A stretch of 64,000 nucleotides of DNA from the NCBI GenBank assembly GCA_910584655.1, contig CAJUBJ010000005.1:66762-130761 (forward strand). Reading direction: 5' to 3'. This DNA is from an uncultured Bacilli bacterium (GTDB lineage: Bacteria > Bacillota_I > Bacilli_A > RF39 > UBA660). The translations under genes and the position numbers were made by a program. The stretch's first letter is position 1. Every line of letters begins with the position of its first letter. This document shows positions 8,086-16,166 of the stretch, in pieces. The notes beneath the pieces were generated by a model that was given only the letters and a program-made list of their open reading frames with translations, made no database searches and was not told the DNA's origin.

Positions 8086-8796
8086 ATGAAAGTGGAAAAA
8101 TATTATCCAGAACATGTTGCTATAATTTTAGATGGTAATCGAAGATGGGCCAAAAGAAAAAATTTGCCTTCATTAAAAGGACATCAAGCTGGTGCCAAGA
8201 ATTTAGAAAAATTAGCTGCATATATTATAAATAAAGGGGTTAAATATTTAAGTGTTTTTGCCTTCTCTACAGAAAACTTTAAACGTAGTGAAGAAGAAGT
8301 AAAATATTTAATGGATTTATTCGTTAGTTGGTTTAAACATGAATATAATAAATTTCATGATGAAAATATAAAAGTCATTTTTTCAGGACGACGTGAAGGA
8401 CTTCGTAAAGATGTTCAAGAAGCTATGGATTACATAATTGAAAAAACAAAAAATAATACAAAAGGAACACTGAATGTTTGCCTAAATTATGGCGGACAGC
8501 AAGAAATTGCTGACGGAGCAAAGCGTATAGCAGAGGATGTAAAAAAAGGAAAGATTAATATTGATGAAATAGATGAAAATCTACTATATAAATATATGTA
8601 TAATGAACTTCCTCCAATTGACTTCTTAATTAGAACTAGTGGAGAAGAAAGAATTAGTAATTTTATGATTTATGAATCAAGCTATGCCGAAATGTACTTT
8701 CCAGAAGTATGTTTCCCTGATTTTAATGAAGATGAATTTGAACGTGCAATTGATATATACAATACACGTGAAAGAAGATTTGGAGGAAATAAATAA
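8086..8796 (+). CDS. uppS: Undecaprenyl diphosphate synthase
   Basis: 236 residues from ATG 8086. It catalyses cis-condensation of isopentenyl diphosphate units to make the C55 lipid carrier for peptidoglycan. Motifs: LDGNRRWAKRK (catalytic Asp), FAFSTENFKRS, LNYGGQQEIADGAKRIA and DFLIRTSGEERISNFM. The frame is open back to 8029, but the promoter lies inside that extension. GTG 8092 is a close alternative because it has better spacing from AAGGA at 8078-8082. Its stop overlaps the cdsA start (TAATG), indicating coupled translation. Confidence 0.96.
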   Translation: MKVEKYYPEHVAIILDGNRRWAKRKNLPSLKGHQAGAKNLEKLAAYIINKGVKYLSVFAFSTENFKRSEEEVKYLMDLFVSWFKHEYNKFHDENIKVIFSGRREGLRKDVQEAMDYIIEKTKNNTKGTLNVCLNYGGQQEIADGAKRIAEDVKKGKINIDEIDENLLYKYMYNELPPIDFLIRTSGEERISNFMIYESSYAEMYFPEVCFPDFNEDEFERAIDIYNTRERRFGGNK

Positions 8797-9617
8797 TGAA
8801 ACAAAGAGTAATAACAGCAACAATTTTAGTTGCTATTGCTGTAGTCCTATTTTTACTACCTACAAGCATTGCAAAATATGCTATTGCTGTAGGAGTATCG
8901 ATAATTGCAGCTTTGGCATATAAAGAAACTTTAGGACTAACAGAAAGTCACAAACCTTATCCTAATATCATAAAAGTTTTGGGCTTTATATGTATGGAAA
9001 TGATGGTATTTAATAGCATAAATGCCTCATATATATATAATGGAGCTTCATTTATAGCAATAGGATTAACAATACTTTTATTAGTAATTCCAAGTATATT
9101 TGATAAAAAGGGAAAATATACAACAAAAGAAGCTTTCTATCTTATTGGATCAACATTAATGATAGGAATATTTTTCAACCTATTAATGTTAATATTTAAC
9201 GCTAATAAATGGTTATTATTATATTTATTATTAATAGCAACAATGACTGATACATTCGCAATGCTAATTGGTTGCTTAATAGGAAAACATAAATTAATTC
9301 CTGATGTATCACCAAAAAAATCTGTTGAAGGAAGCATTGCAGGTTCTCTAGTTGGAACAATAATTGCTTCTATCTACTATTACAATATAATAACTAGCAA
9401 TATAAATATCATAGTTTTAGTTCTAATGACATTAACTTTATCTATCTTAGGTCAATTAGGAGACTTATTCTTTAGTAAAATAAAAAGAGAAAATGATATT
9501 AAAGATTTTTCTAATTTAATGCCAGGACATGGTGGGATACTAGATCGTTTTGATAGTATGACTTTCATATTATATGGTTATATTATTATTATAAATATAA
9601 TAAACTTAATAAAGTAA
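8796..9617 (+). CDS. cdsA: Phosphatidate cytidylyltransferase (CDP-diglyceride synthase)
   Basis: 273 residues, a polytopic membrane enzyme with about eight hydrophobic segments. It makes CDP-diacylglycerol, the precursor of phosphatidylglycerol and cardiolipin. The C-terminal signature GQLGDLFFSKIKRE with NLMPGHGGILDRFDSM matches the CTP-transferase signature, and SPKKSVEGSIAGSLVG matches the other conserved loop. It overlaps the uppS stop by one base. rseP follows after 13 nt. In most Firmicutes dxr lies between cdsA and rseP; it is absent here. Confidence 0.96.
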   Translation: MKQRVITATILVAIAVVLFLLPTSIAKYAIAVGVSIIAALAYKETLGLTESHKPYPNIIKVLGFICMEMMVFNSINASYIYNGASFIAIGLTILLLVIPSIFDKKGKYTTKEAFYLIGSTLMIGIFFNLLMLIFNANKWLLLYLLLIATMTDTFAMLIGCLIGKHKLIPDVSPKKSVEGSIAGSLVGTIIASIYYYNIITSNINIIVLVLMTLTLSILGQLGDLFFSKIKRENDIKDFSNLMPGHGGILDRFDSMTFILYGYIIIINIINLIK

Positions 9618-9630
9618 GCAAGGTGATTAA

Positions 9631-10695
9631 ATGATTTCAACAATTATAAATATTATATTATTTATACTTATATTAGGAATATTAGTTTTCGTTCATGAAT
9701 TTGGTCATTTCATTACAGCCAAAAAAAGTGGTGTTTTTATCCATGAATTTTCTATCGGAATGGGGCCACTTATTAAGACAATAAAAGGAAAAGATGGAAT
9801 AAATTATTCGATAAGAGCTCTTCCAATTGGTGGATATGTCCAAATGGCTGGAGAAATATACGAAGATGATGATACAGAAAAAATACCTAAAGAAAAATTT
9901 ATGTGCAACAAACCATGGTACCAAAGATTAATAATACTTGTAGCTGGAGTATTCAATAACTTCGTTTTAGCTATAATATTATTATTTGCCATAGCACTTA
10001 TATGGGGAGCTCCTTCATTAGAGCCAAAAATATATGGTGTAACTGAAGGTAAACCAGTAGCTGAGGCAGGAATTGTTGCAGGAGATATTATAACAGAAGT
10101 AAATGGTAGCAAAGTTAAAACATGGGATAAAGCCCAATTACTATTACTTCTAAAATCAAAAGATGATACATATAAAATAACAGTAAAACACGAAGATGGT
10201 AATCAAGATACATATGAAATAAAACCAGAAATTACTAAAGATGATGATGGTAATGAATCAAAAATCTTTGGAATTGAAATGAAAAGTGATATCCAAAAAG
10301 GTTTTGTTCCATCAGTAAAATATGCTTTTCAAAAATTTGTTAGTACTTTAGAACAAATGGCTCTAACATTAGGAAACTTATTTACAGGAGGATTATCAAT
10401 TAATAACTTATCTGGTCCAGTTGGAATATATACAGTAGTTGGAGAAACTAGACAAGCAGGATTATCAAATATTTTATTTTTAATTGCATACTTGAGTATA
10501 AATTTAGGAATAATGAATATTTTACCAATTCCAGCATTAGATGGTGGACACGTTCTATTCTTATTAATTGAACTAATTACAAGAAAAAAAGTAAATCAAA
10601 AAGTAGAATCAATTACAACAACTATCTTCTTTGTATTATTATTACTATTAATGTTTTATATAACTATTCACGATATTATAACATTAATTCTTTAA
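9631..10695 (+). CDS. rseP: Site-2 intramembrane zinc metalloprotease RseP/RasP
   Basis: 354 residues. H22-E23-F24-G25-H26 in the first membrane helix is the zinc motif. A single PDZ domain lies at about 130-215 (YGVTEGKPVAEAGIVAGDIITEVNGSK). The third helix carries NILPIPALDGGH, with the distal Asp ligand. The enzyme cleaves transmembrane anti-sigma factors and residual signal peptides; in Bacillus it acts on RsiW and FtsL. It is the last gene of the uppS operon, with RBS AAGGTGAT and a terminator right at its stop. Confidence 0.97.
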   Translation: MISTIINIILFILILGILVFVHEFGHFITAKKSGVFIHEFSIGMGPLIKTIKGKDGINYSIRALPIGGYVQMAGEIYEDDDTEKIPKEKFMCNKPWYQRLIILVAGVFNNFVLAIILLFAIALIWGAPSLEPKIYGVTEGKPVAEAGIVAGDIITEVNGSKVKTWDKAQLLLLLKSKDDTYKITVKHEDGNQDTYEIKPEITKDDDGNESKIFGIEMKSDIQKGFVPSVKYAFQKFVSTLEQMALTLGNLFTGGLSINNLSGPVGIYTVVGETRQAGLSNILFLIAYLSINLGIMNILPIPALDGGHVLFLLIELITRKKVNQKVESITTTIFFVLLLLLMFYITIHDIITLIL

Positions 10696-10715
10696 GAGCT
10701 AAGGCTCTTTTTTTT
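10694..10715 (+). terminator. Intrinsic terminator after rseP
   Basis: AAGAGC (10694-10699) / GCTCTT (10704-10709), TAAG loop, then a T run. Confidence 0.88.
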
Positions 10716-10742
10716 GACTTAAATATTTTATTAATGTATGAT
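10714..10742 (+). promoter_or_regulatory. Sigma-A promoter for the 10771 gene
   Basis: TTGACT 10714-10719, 17-bp spacer, TATGAT 10737-10742. An upstream in-frame ATG at 10738 lies within the -10 box and cannot be the start. Confidence 0.8.
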
Positions 10743-10770
10743 ATTATTTGTTAAAAAAAGGAGTGATACT

Positions 10771-11697
10771 ATGATATTACCAGCAGATGTTTTAAGAGAA
10801 GTAAATGACTTTTTTGAAGATTTAACTAAATTTAATATAAATCATGAATTTAGAGAACTTAATTTTAGTAGAGGAAATAGAAATTATGAAAGAATTTTAA
10901 AAAGATTAGAAGGTCTAAATCTACCTGATCCATCTTTACTAATCTTTCAATCCCTTACACTTAAAGAAATAAAAGAATTACTTACCCAAATAATGTGTAA
11001 AATATTTGGTTCAAATTATAAAGAAAAAATACAATTTCTAAATAGAATGATAAGATTAGAAAATATAAATGATCCATTTGAAGCTACAATTGAAGAAAAA
11101 TTTGAAGGGGACATTTTACATCCAGTTAATGTCTTCATAAGCAATCAATGTAAATCAATTCAAGTTGTAAGTACTGGACACGAATATGTTCATTGTTTTC
11201 AATCACCATATGTAACAACTCTTTATAATAGAAAAATAAATAATATTCACTATAAAGAATTATTAAGCATTATAGTTGAATACATTGTTTGTTATGAACT
11301 AAGTATAATGTTAAAAGATGATACTCTTCTGGCAAAGCACGACCTAATAAGAATAAATCATGATTTTAATCAAGCGCAAGAAAGAAAAGCAAGTCTTGCA
11401 ATTGAACCCAAACTAAATAAACTAAATCCAATAGATCGTGACCAATTAAAATCATACATTGAATATCAAAAACATAATTCATTTGGTTATATCATCTCAG
11501 ATATTTATGCAACACATTTATTTGATGAATATCTTGATAAACCAGAAACATTAATTCAAATTATTAAGGAAATTATTGAATCAGATAAATGTATTATGGA
11601 TTTAATTACATACTATAATCTCTCTTTAACCAACCAAGAAGTAATAGGAAAATATAATGCTAAAATAGATGAAGTCTCTAAAAGAAAGGTATTATAA
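10771..11697 (+). CDS. Putative HExxH metallopeptidase-like protein
   Basis: 308 residues, cytoplasmic, with no signal peptide. The only recognisable motif is H137-E138-Y-V-H141 in a helix context (VVSTGHEYVHCF). About 30 residues later comes a helix with acidic residues (LLSIIVEYIVCYEL, E170/E176) that could supply the third zinc ligand, as in gluzincins. No family could be named. ATG 10771 has an AAAGGAG RBS and follows the promoter at the right distance. A GNAT gene starts 1 nt after its stop, so the two are co-transcribed. Peptidase activity is inference from one motif. Confidence 0.6.
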   Translation: MILPADVLREVNDFFEDLTKFNINHEFRELNFSRGNRNYERILKRLEGLNLPDPSLLIFQSLTLKEIKELLTQIMCKIFGSNYKEKIQFLNRMIRLENINDPFEATIEEKFEGDILHPVNVFISNQCKSIQVVSTGHEYVHCFQSPYVTTLYNRKINNIHYKELLSIIVEYIVCYELSIMLKDDTLLAKHDLIRINHDFNQAQERKASLAIEPKLNKLNPIDRDQLKSYIEYQKHNSFGYIISDIYATHLFDEYLDKPETLIQIIKEIIESDKCIMDLITYYNLSLTNQEVIGKYNAKIDEVSKRKVL

Positions 11698-11698
11698 T

Positions 11699-12328
11699 AT
11701 GATAAAATTTTATTCACTACAAAATCTTCTAGAAAAAGGAATAGATCTTGAACAAATCATAAATGAAATATTGTTAGTTACAATAAGTGCAAAAACAACT
11801 TATCCTGAATATGCAGAATGGTTTATAAAAAAACATGTTCCTGGAATTTATGTTGGAACAAGAAATACTATAATAGCTGTCGATAACAATAAAATAGTAG
11901 GTGTATCAAATATTAAATCAAGTGAAAATAAACTATGTACACTATATTTTGAACCAAAATATCGTCGTTATAGATTAGGAAACAAACTAGTAGAAGAATC
12001 TATCAATTATTTAAACAATAGCAAGCCTTTAATAACGATGCCATCTTCATATCTTCCACAATTTAAAAATATAATAAAAAGATTTGATTGGGAATTAACA
12101 GATTGTATTGATGATTGTTATATAAAAGACACTAGTGAATTAGTTTTTAACGGAGAGTTATCAGAAACTAATAAACAATTAACAAATGAAGAAAGAATAA
12201 TTCTTTCATACAAGCATACAAAAGATAAAAAAATCTTAAAACTATTAAAAAATCCTTTATTTAGCTTAATAAAAATAACTTTTTTTATAAAAAATCGAAA
12301 AAAAACAAAAAAAGTATTGTCAAATTAA
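11699..12328 (+). CDS. GNAT-family N-acetyltransferase
   Basis: 209 residues. The acetyl-CoA binding motif A is seen as LYFEPKYRRYRLGNKLVEESINYL (Arg-Arg-x-x-Arg-Leu-Gly core), preceded by the beta strand IIAVDNNKIVGVSNI. The C-terminal 60 residues are Lys-rich and outside the fold. Start 11699 is chosen because AAAGG at 11685-11689 is 9 nt upstream; an ATG at 11669 would overlap the preceding gene by 29 nt. The substrate is unknown. It forms a two-gene unit with the HExxH protein. Confidence 0.75.
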   Translation: MIKFYSLQNLLEKGIDLEQIINEILLVTISAKTTYPEYAEWFIKKHVPGIYVGTRNTIIAVDNNKIVGVSNIKSSENKLCTLYFEPKYRRYRLGNKLVEESINYLNNSKPLITMPSSYLPQFKNIIKRFDWELTDCIDDCYIKDTSELVFNGELSETNKQLTNEERIILSYKHTKDKKILKLLKNPLFSLIKITFFIKNRKKTKKVLSN

Positions 12329-12363
12329 AATCATTATGATATATTTAATTTGCTTACTTTTAT

Positions 12364-12440
12364 GGCGCTGTAGCTCAGCTGGCTAGAGCATCCGGTTCAT
12401 ACCCGGCAGGTCGAGAGTTCGAATCTCCCCGGCGCTACCA
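12364..12440 (+). tRNA. tRNA-Met (anticodon CAT)
   Basis: 77 nt cloverleaf with encoded CCA at 12438-12440. The acceptor GGCGCTG pairs with CGGCGCT (one G-U at 1:72). D arm TAGCTCAGCTGGCTAGAGCA; CAT at 12398-12400; T arm with GTTCGAATC. It resembles the elongator tRNA-Met of Bacilli. The paired 1:72 and lack of three G-C pairs beside the anticodon loop argue against the initiator. A lysidine-modified tRNA-Ile with CAT cannot be fully excluded. Confidence 0.93.
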
Positions 12441-12452
12441 ATAAGTTTAAAT

Positions 12453-12484
12453 CTCGTAATCGTATGGTTACGAGTTTTTCTTTT
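12453..12484 (+). terminator. Intrinsic terminator after tRNA-Met
   Basis: CTCGTAA (12453-12459) / TTACGAG (12468-12474), then TTTTTCTTTT. Confidence 0.85.
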
Positions 12485-12508
12485 ATAAAAATATAAAGTG
12501 GTGATAAG

Positions 12509-12970
12509 ATGAATAATAATAAAATAATAAGTTATGAAGGATTATTTTTTGAGAATGATAGTTTAACTTTAATTCATTCCCTAGATACAGAAAAGTTAGA
12601 AAAAGCTAACGACGAAATTCATTGTACATTTAGATATCATCCAAGTAATGATGAAATATTTAATGAAATAGTAGGTCAAACGTTTGATATTTATTTAATC
12701 GCATATGGTAATGATGGAATGAATAGTGGTTTTTTAGTGTCTCTACCTGACGAATTAAAACCATATTATATAAATTATGAAGATGATAGAAAAACTTTAA
12801 GAACACCTCATATCACAGCTTCTTTATCTAAAAAATCAATCCCATCTAATACAAAAGATTTAGATTTTAAATTGTTCTCAGAACCAATAAAGATAAAAGG
12901 ACGCTTTGGTTTTTGTATAAAAGATAATAGAGGTAAATATATATCTTTTGATAAATTTGATATAAAGTAG
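12509..12970 (+). CDS. 2H-phosphoesterase-like protein (putative)
   Basis: 153 residues. Two His-x-Thr motifs, H38-C-T40 (DEIHCTFRY) and H101-I-T103 (TPHITASL), are spaced as in the 2H phosphodiesterase superfamily (LigT, cyclic phosphodiesterase and RNA-repair relatives). These enzymes cleave 2'-5' or cyclic 2',3' phosphodiester bonds. Overall length is short for LigT and closer to the compact Swiss-army-knife-type members. RBS AGTGGTGAT. It follows a tRNA-Met gene and its terminator, so it has its own transcript. Family assignment is inference from two motifs. Confidence 0.6.
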   Translation: MNNNKIISYEGLFFENDSLTLIHSLDTEKLEKANDEIHCTFRYHPSNDEIFNEIVGQTFDIYLIAYGNDGMNSGFLVSLPDELKPYYINYEDDRKTLRTPHITASLSKKSIPSNTKDLDFKLFSEPIKIKGRFGFCIKDNRGKYISFDKFDIK

Positions 12971-13050
12971 ATATAAAAATAAAATTTCATACTCAGTAAA
13001 GTATAGAGTATATTTTATTGTGATATAATAATAAAGAAAGGTATGATAAA

Positions 13051-14280
13051 ATGAAAAAATTACAAGAAAAATATGCCAAAGTTCTTTTAAATACATGTCT
13101 TAAAATGAAAAAAAATCAAAAATTATTTATTAGTGCTGATATGGAAGTTATAGAGTTTGTAAGAATTGTTGCAAGTGAAGCTTATAAACTAGGAATAAGA
13201 GATATTTATTTTGATATAACAGATAGTCATTTAAAACATGAAGCATTAAAAAATTTAGAAATAAAAGAATTAAAAAAACTTCAATTTTGGAATAAAGAAA
13301 AATGGAATGAGTATGCAAAAGAAGGAGCTGCATTCCTAATGCTCGCATCAGAAATGCCTGGTTTAATGAGTGATATAGAACCTAAAAAATTAAGTGACAT
13401 AACAATGTATGGTTACGAAACAAGAAAAGAATTTGATGAATTAAGAAATAAATCAATGGTTCCTTGGTGCATAGCTGCAGTACCAACAATTTCTTGGTCT
13501 AAAGAGGTTTTTCCAAAATCTAAAAATCCTATAGAGGACTTGTGGAATGAAATATTTACCATATGTTATATAAATAAACGAAATCCAGAAGAAATTTGGA
13601 ATAAAAAAATAACTAATTTAAGTAATATATGTGAAAAACTTAATTCTTATAAATTTATAAAACTAAAATACACTAATTCCCTAGGTACAGATTTTACAAT
13701 TGAACTACCAGAAAAACATATATGGGCATCAGGAGAGAGCAAATTAGCAAACGGATTAAGTACAATAGCAAATTTCCCAACAGAAGAAGTCTTTACCTCT
13801 CCAACATCTGATTCAGCAAACGGAATAGTTTATGCTAGCAAGCCACTTTGTTATCAAGATAATTTAATAGAAAATTTTTGGATAAAATTTGAAAAAGGTA
13901 AAGCAGTAGAATGTGATGCTAAAAAAGGAAAAGAAGTTTTAAGTCAACTAATTTCATCTTGTAAAAATTCTAATAGACTAGGAGAAGTAGCTTTAGTGCA
14001 ATATAATTCCCCAATCTCCAATTCAAATCTAATATTTTACGAAACGTTATATGATGAAAATGCATCATGCCATCTTGCCTTAGGTTCATCATTTCCTGAA
14101 TGTATAGAAAATGGACCTAAAATGTCAAAGGAAGAATTAAAGAAAAATAAACTTAATGATTGTAATAATCATGTCGATTTTATGATAGGAACTGAAGATT
14201 TAACAATTATAGGAACAACTGTAAATGGCAAAGAAATAAAAATTTTTGAAAATGGTAATTTTAGCAAATGTTTTAAATAA
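13051..14280 (+). CDS. M29-family (thermophilic) aminopeptidase
   Basis: 409 residues, the usual length of AmpS/PepS/aminopeptidase T. Metal-ligand regions are visible: NFPTEEVFTSPTSDSANG, LGEVALVQYNSPIS, SCHLALGSSFPE and NNHVDFMIGTEDL, giving the Glu, His and Asp ligands of the dinuclear site. It releases N-terminal residues from peptides in the cytoplasm. RBS GAAAGGTATG precedes the ATG, and an extended -10 (TGATATAAT at 13022-13030) lies just upstream. It appears to stand alone. Confidence 0.93.
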   Translation: MKKLQEKYAKVLLNTCLKMKKNQKLFISADMEVIEFVRIVASEAYKLGIRDIYFDITDSHLKHEALKNLEIKELKKLQFWNKEKWNEYAKEGAAFLMLASEMPGLMSDIEPKKLSDITMYGYETRKEFDELRNKSMVPWCIAAVPTISWSKEVFPKSKNPIEDLWNEIFTICYINKRNPEEIWNKKITNLSNICEKLNSYKFIKLKYTNSLGTDFTIELPEKHIWASGESKLANGLSTIANFPTEEVFTSPTSDSANGIVYASKPLCYQDNLIENFWIKFEKGKAVECDAKKGKEVLSQLISSCKNSNRLGEVALVQYNSPISNSNLIFYETLYDENASCHLALGSSFPECIENGPKMSKEELKKNKLNDCNNHVDFMIGTEDLTIIGTTVNGKEIKIFENGNFSKCFK

Positions 14281-14340
14281 AAATTAAAAAAATCATGTGA
14301 ATTTACAATGTCAACAAAGCTTAAATGATTAATACTGGAT

Positions 14341-14369
14341 TTGACTATTATAAAAATTTAAAGTAAAAT
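14341..14369 (+). promoter_or_regulatory. Sigma-A promoter for the 14396 gene
   Basis: TTGACT 14341-14346, 17-bp spacer, TAAAAT 14364-14369. Confidence 0.75.
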
Positions 14370-14395
14370 GTATTACATACAAAGGAGAAAATTGT

Positions 14396-15322
14396 ATGAA
14401 AAAAAGAAAGACAAAATTACGTCTTAGAAAACAAGTAATTATATGTCTACCAATAGTTTTATTAATTACATTACTTACAATTGCACTTACAATAAATAAA
14501 AATAATTCGTTCTCTAATGAAGTAGTAAAAAGTGAAAATTTAACATCAGAAAACACAATAAGTGATAAAGAAGAAAAAAACTTGTCTGAATTAAAATATA
14601 TAGTTGATTTTAATAAGGCTTTAGAAAAAAGACAAAAGTACAATACAATCATTTATTATGCTAGTAAATTTAAACTAGATATAAACAAAACATTAGAATT
14701 AGCCAAAAATTTGACTCAAAATCTAGAAGGTGAAAAATATTTAGCTACTAATGTAATAGCTCCAAGTCCTTTAGCTGAAAAACTTGGATCATTTTCATCA
14801 TTTGAAGCAGGAGTAGTATATTTTGTTAGAGATTTGTATAGATATCCAGAAAGATATGGTAAAACAATAGCAGAGATGCGTTTAGATGAAACTCCAACAA
14901 TAAATAAAACAATTAATGATAACGTTATATATATGGATAATGGATTAACATTTACTCAATATTTTGGAAAAATATGTAATCTATATGGAATAGAACCATC
15001 ATTAGCTTTAGCAATAGTTTATGAAGAGTCGGGTATTATGACTAGTGGACTATTTAAATATAATAATAATATTGGTGGTATGAGAGGATATGACGGTTGG
15101 ATGAGTTTTACAACTCTTGAAGCTGGAATAATTGCTCATATTCTTAGCGTTAAAGCTATAATAGATAATTATAATATAGATATGAATAATCCTAATGCTG
15201 TTTATACGTTATCGGCTATATATGTACATGGAAATCCATCTGCTGGTATTTCAGAATCATGGTCAAATAAAGTATTATTCTTTAAAGAAAAAATAGAAAA
15301 AGAAAACTTATTTACAATATAG
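14396..15322 (+). CDS. Membrane-anchored lysozyme-like peptidoglycan hydrolase
   Basis: 308 residues. There is an N-terminal basic stretch, one transmembrane helix (about 13-32), a polar linker, then a lysozyme-like/glucosaminidase domain. ALAIVYEESG (E210/E211) supplies the likely catalytic Glu, and NNIGGM with YDGWMSFTTLEAGI matches FlgJ/glucosaminidase-type proteins. It probably cuts glycan strands on the outer membrane face during wall growth. RBS AAAGGAGAA, own promoter and terminator. Whether it is a glucosaminidase or a lytic transglycosylase cannot be decided. Confidence 0.8.
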   Translation: MKKRKTKLRLRKQVIICLPIVLLITLLTIALTINKNNSFSNEVVKSENLTSENTISDKEEKNLSELKYIVDFNKALEKRQKYNTIIYYASKFKLDINKTLELAKNLTQNLEGEKYLATNVIAPSPLAEKLGSFSSFEAGVVYFVRDLYRYPERYGKTIAEMRLDETPTINKTINDNVIYMDNGLTFTQYFGKICNLYGIEPSLALAIVYEESGIMTSGLFKYNNNIGGMRGYDGWMSFTTLEAGIIAHILSVKAIIDNYNIDMNNPNAVYTLSAIYVHGNPSAGISESWSNKVLFFKEKIEKENLFTI

Positions 15323-15341
15323 TAGATAAGTTTTTTATTTT
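15303..15341 (+). terminator. Intrinsic terminator
   Basis: AAAACTTAT (15303-15311) / ATAAGTTTT (15326-15334) with the stop codon in the loop, followed by a T-rich run. Confidence 0.75.
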
Positions 15342-15397
15342 TTTAAACTTTTTATTGCTTTTTTTGTAAAAAATAAGTACAATAAAACATACATTTA

Positions 15398-15426
15398 TTG
15401 ACTTTACAAGTCTTTAAGTATATAAT
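15398..15426 (+). promoter_or_regulatory. Sigma-A promoter for the methyltransferase gene
   Basis: TTGACT 15398-15403, 17-bp spacer, perfect TATAAT 15421-15426. Confidence 0.85.
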
Positions 15427-15468
15427 TAATTATATTACTGTCTTAAAAAAAGAGAAAATGGTGATTCT

Positions 15469-16071
15469 TTGGAACAATATTTTACTAACAATCCCAATCT
15501 GAAAAGTGAATTGCGAACTATTATCTATAAACACGAAGGGGAAAATTTGACCTTCTATAGCGATAATGGTGTTTTTTCTAAGGATAAATTAGATTTTGGT
15601 AGTAATCTATTGTTAGATACTCTTTTTAAAAATATTAATAATAATGATAATTTAAATATATTAGATGTTGGCTGTGGTTATGGTTATATGGGCATATCCA
15701 TTGCTAAGATAATGAACGCACATGTTACTATGTGTGATGTTAATAAAAGAGCTCTTCATTTGGCTGAGAAAAACTGCGCTGAAAATGGCGTAGACAACTT
15801 ATGCCAAGTGTTAGAAAGTAATATTTATGAAAATATTACTGATATATATGATTTAATTATAACGAATCCCCCAATCAGAGCTGGGAAAAATGTAGTTTAT
15901 GGCATCTTAGATGGAGCAAGAGACTATCTTAAAGAGGATGGTGAGCTCTGGATGGTTATAAGAAAAGATCAAGGGGCTAAAAGCACTATTACACATCTGG
16001 AAGAAAATTACAAATGTGAAGTAGTCGAAAAAAGCAAAGGTTTTTATATAATAAAGGCCAAAAAACATTGA
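15469..16071 (+). CDS. RsmC/YbxB-type class I methyltransferase
   Basis: 200 residues. SAM-binding motif I LDVGCGYGYMGISI, acidic motif MCDVNKRAL, and catalytic motif TNPPIRAG of the N6-adenine/N2-guanine RNA methyltransferases. The length and position directly upstream of rpoB match YbxB of Bacilli, which usually sits between rplL and rpoB. The likely target is a 16S rRNA guanine. The start is TTG 15469, with GGTGAT upstream; no ATG or GTG fits. Stop is TGA. rplL is not in front here, so the ribosomal-protein side of the usual cluster is lost. Confidence 0.9.
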   Translation: MEQYFTNNPNLKSELRTIIYKHEGENLTFYSDNGVFSKDKLDFGSNLLLDTLFKNINNNDNLNILDVGCGYGYMGISIAKIMNAHVTMCDVNKRALHLAEKNCAENGVDNLCQVLESNIYENITDIYDLIITNPPIRAGKNVVYGILDGARDYLKEDGELWMVIRKDQGAKSTITHLEENYKCEVVEKSKGFYIIKAKKH

Positions 16072-16096
16072 CAATAAACTTTACATCACTTACAAT
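16068..16096 (+). promoter_or_regulatory. Sigma-A promoter of rpoB-rpoC
   Basis: TTGACA 16068-16073, 17-bp spacer, TACAAT 16091-16096. The -35 overlaps the TGA stop of the methyltransferase gene. The leader is about 64 nt. Confidence 0.85.
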
Positions 16097-16113
16097 TATA
16101 TGTTGGTGACATA

Positions 16114-16135
16114 TTGTTTTTTCGTCGAAAAACAA
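16114..16135 (+). other. Hairpin in the rpoB leader
   Basis: TTGTTTTTTCG (16114-16124) pairs with CGAAAAACAA (16126-16135) with one bulged T and an almost absent loop. It lies between promoter and RBS. It has no T run after it, so it is not a simple terminator; it could be a leader control element or incidental. Confidence 0.4.
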
Positions 16136-16166
16136 CACAAAATTTAGGTATAGGGGTGAAACAAAA

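Noticed and set aside
8672..8923. Overlapping reading frame spanning the uppS-cdsA junction
   Set aside because: It lies out of frame over two well-supported genes and has no homology.
10738..10770. Longer N-terminus for the HExxH protein
   Set aside because: The ATG at 10738 lies in the -10 box; an AAAGGAG RBS precedes ATG 10771.
15388..15395. Second CATACATT (sigma-E-like -10) before the methyltransferase gene
   Set aside because: No -35 match at suitable spacing, and a near-perfect sigma-A promoter follows directly.
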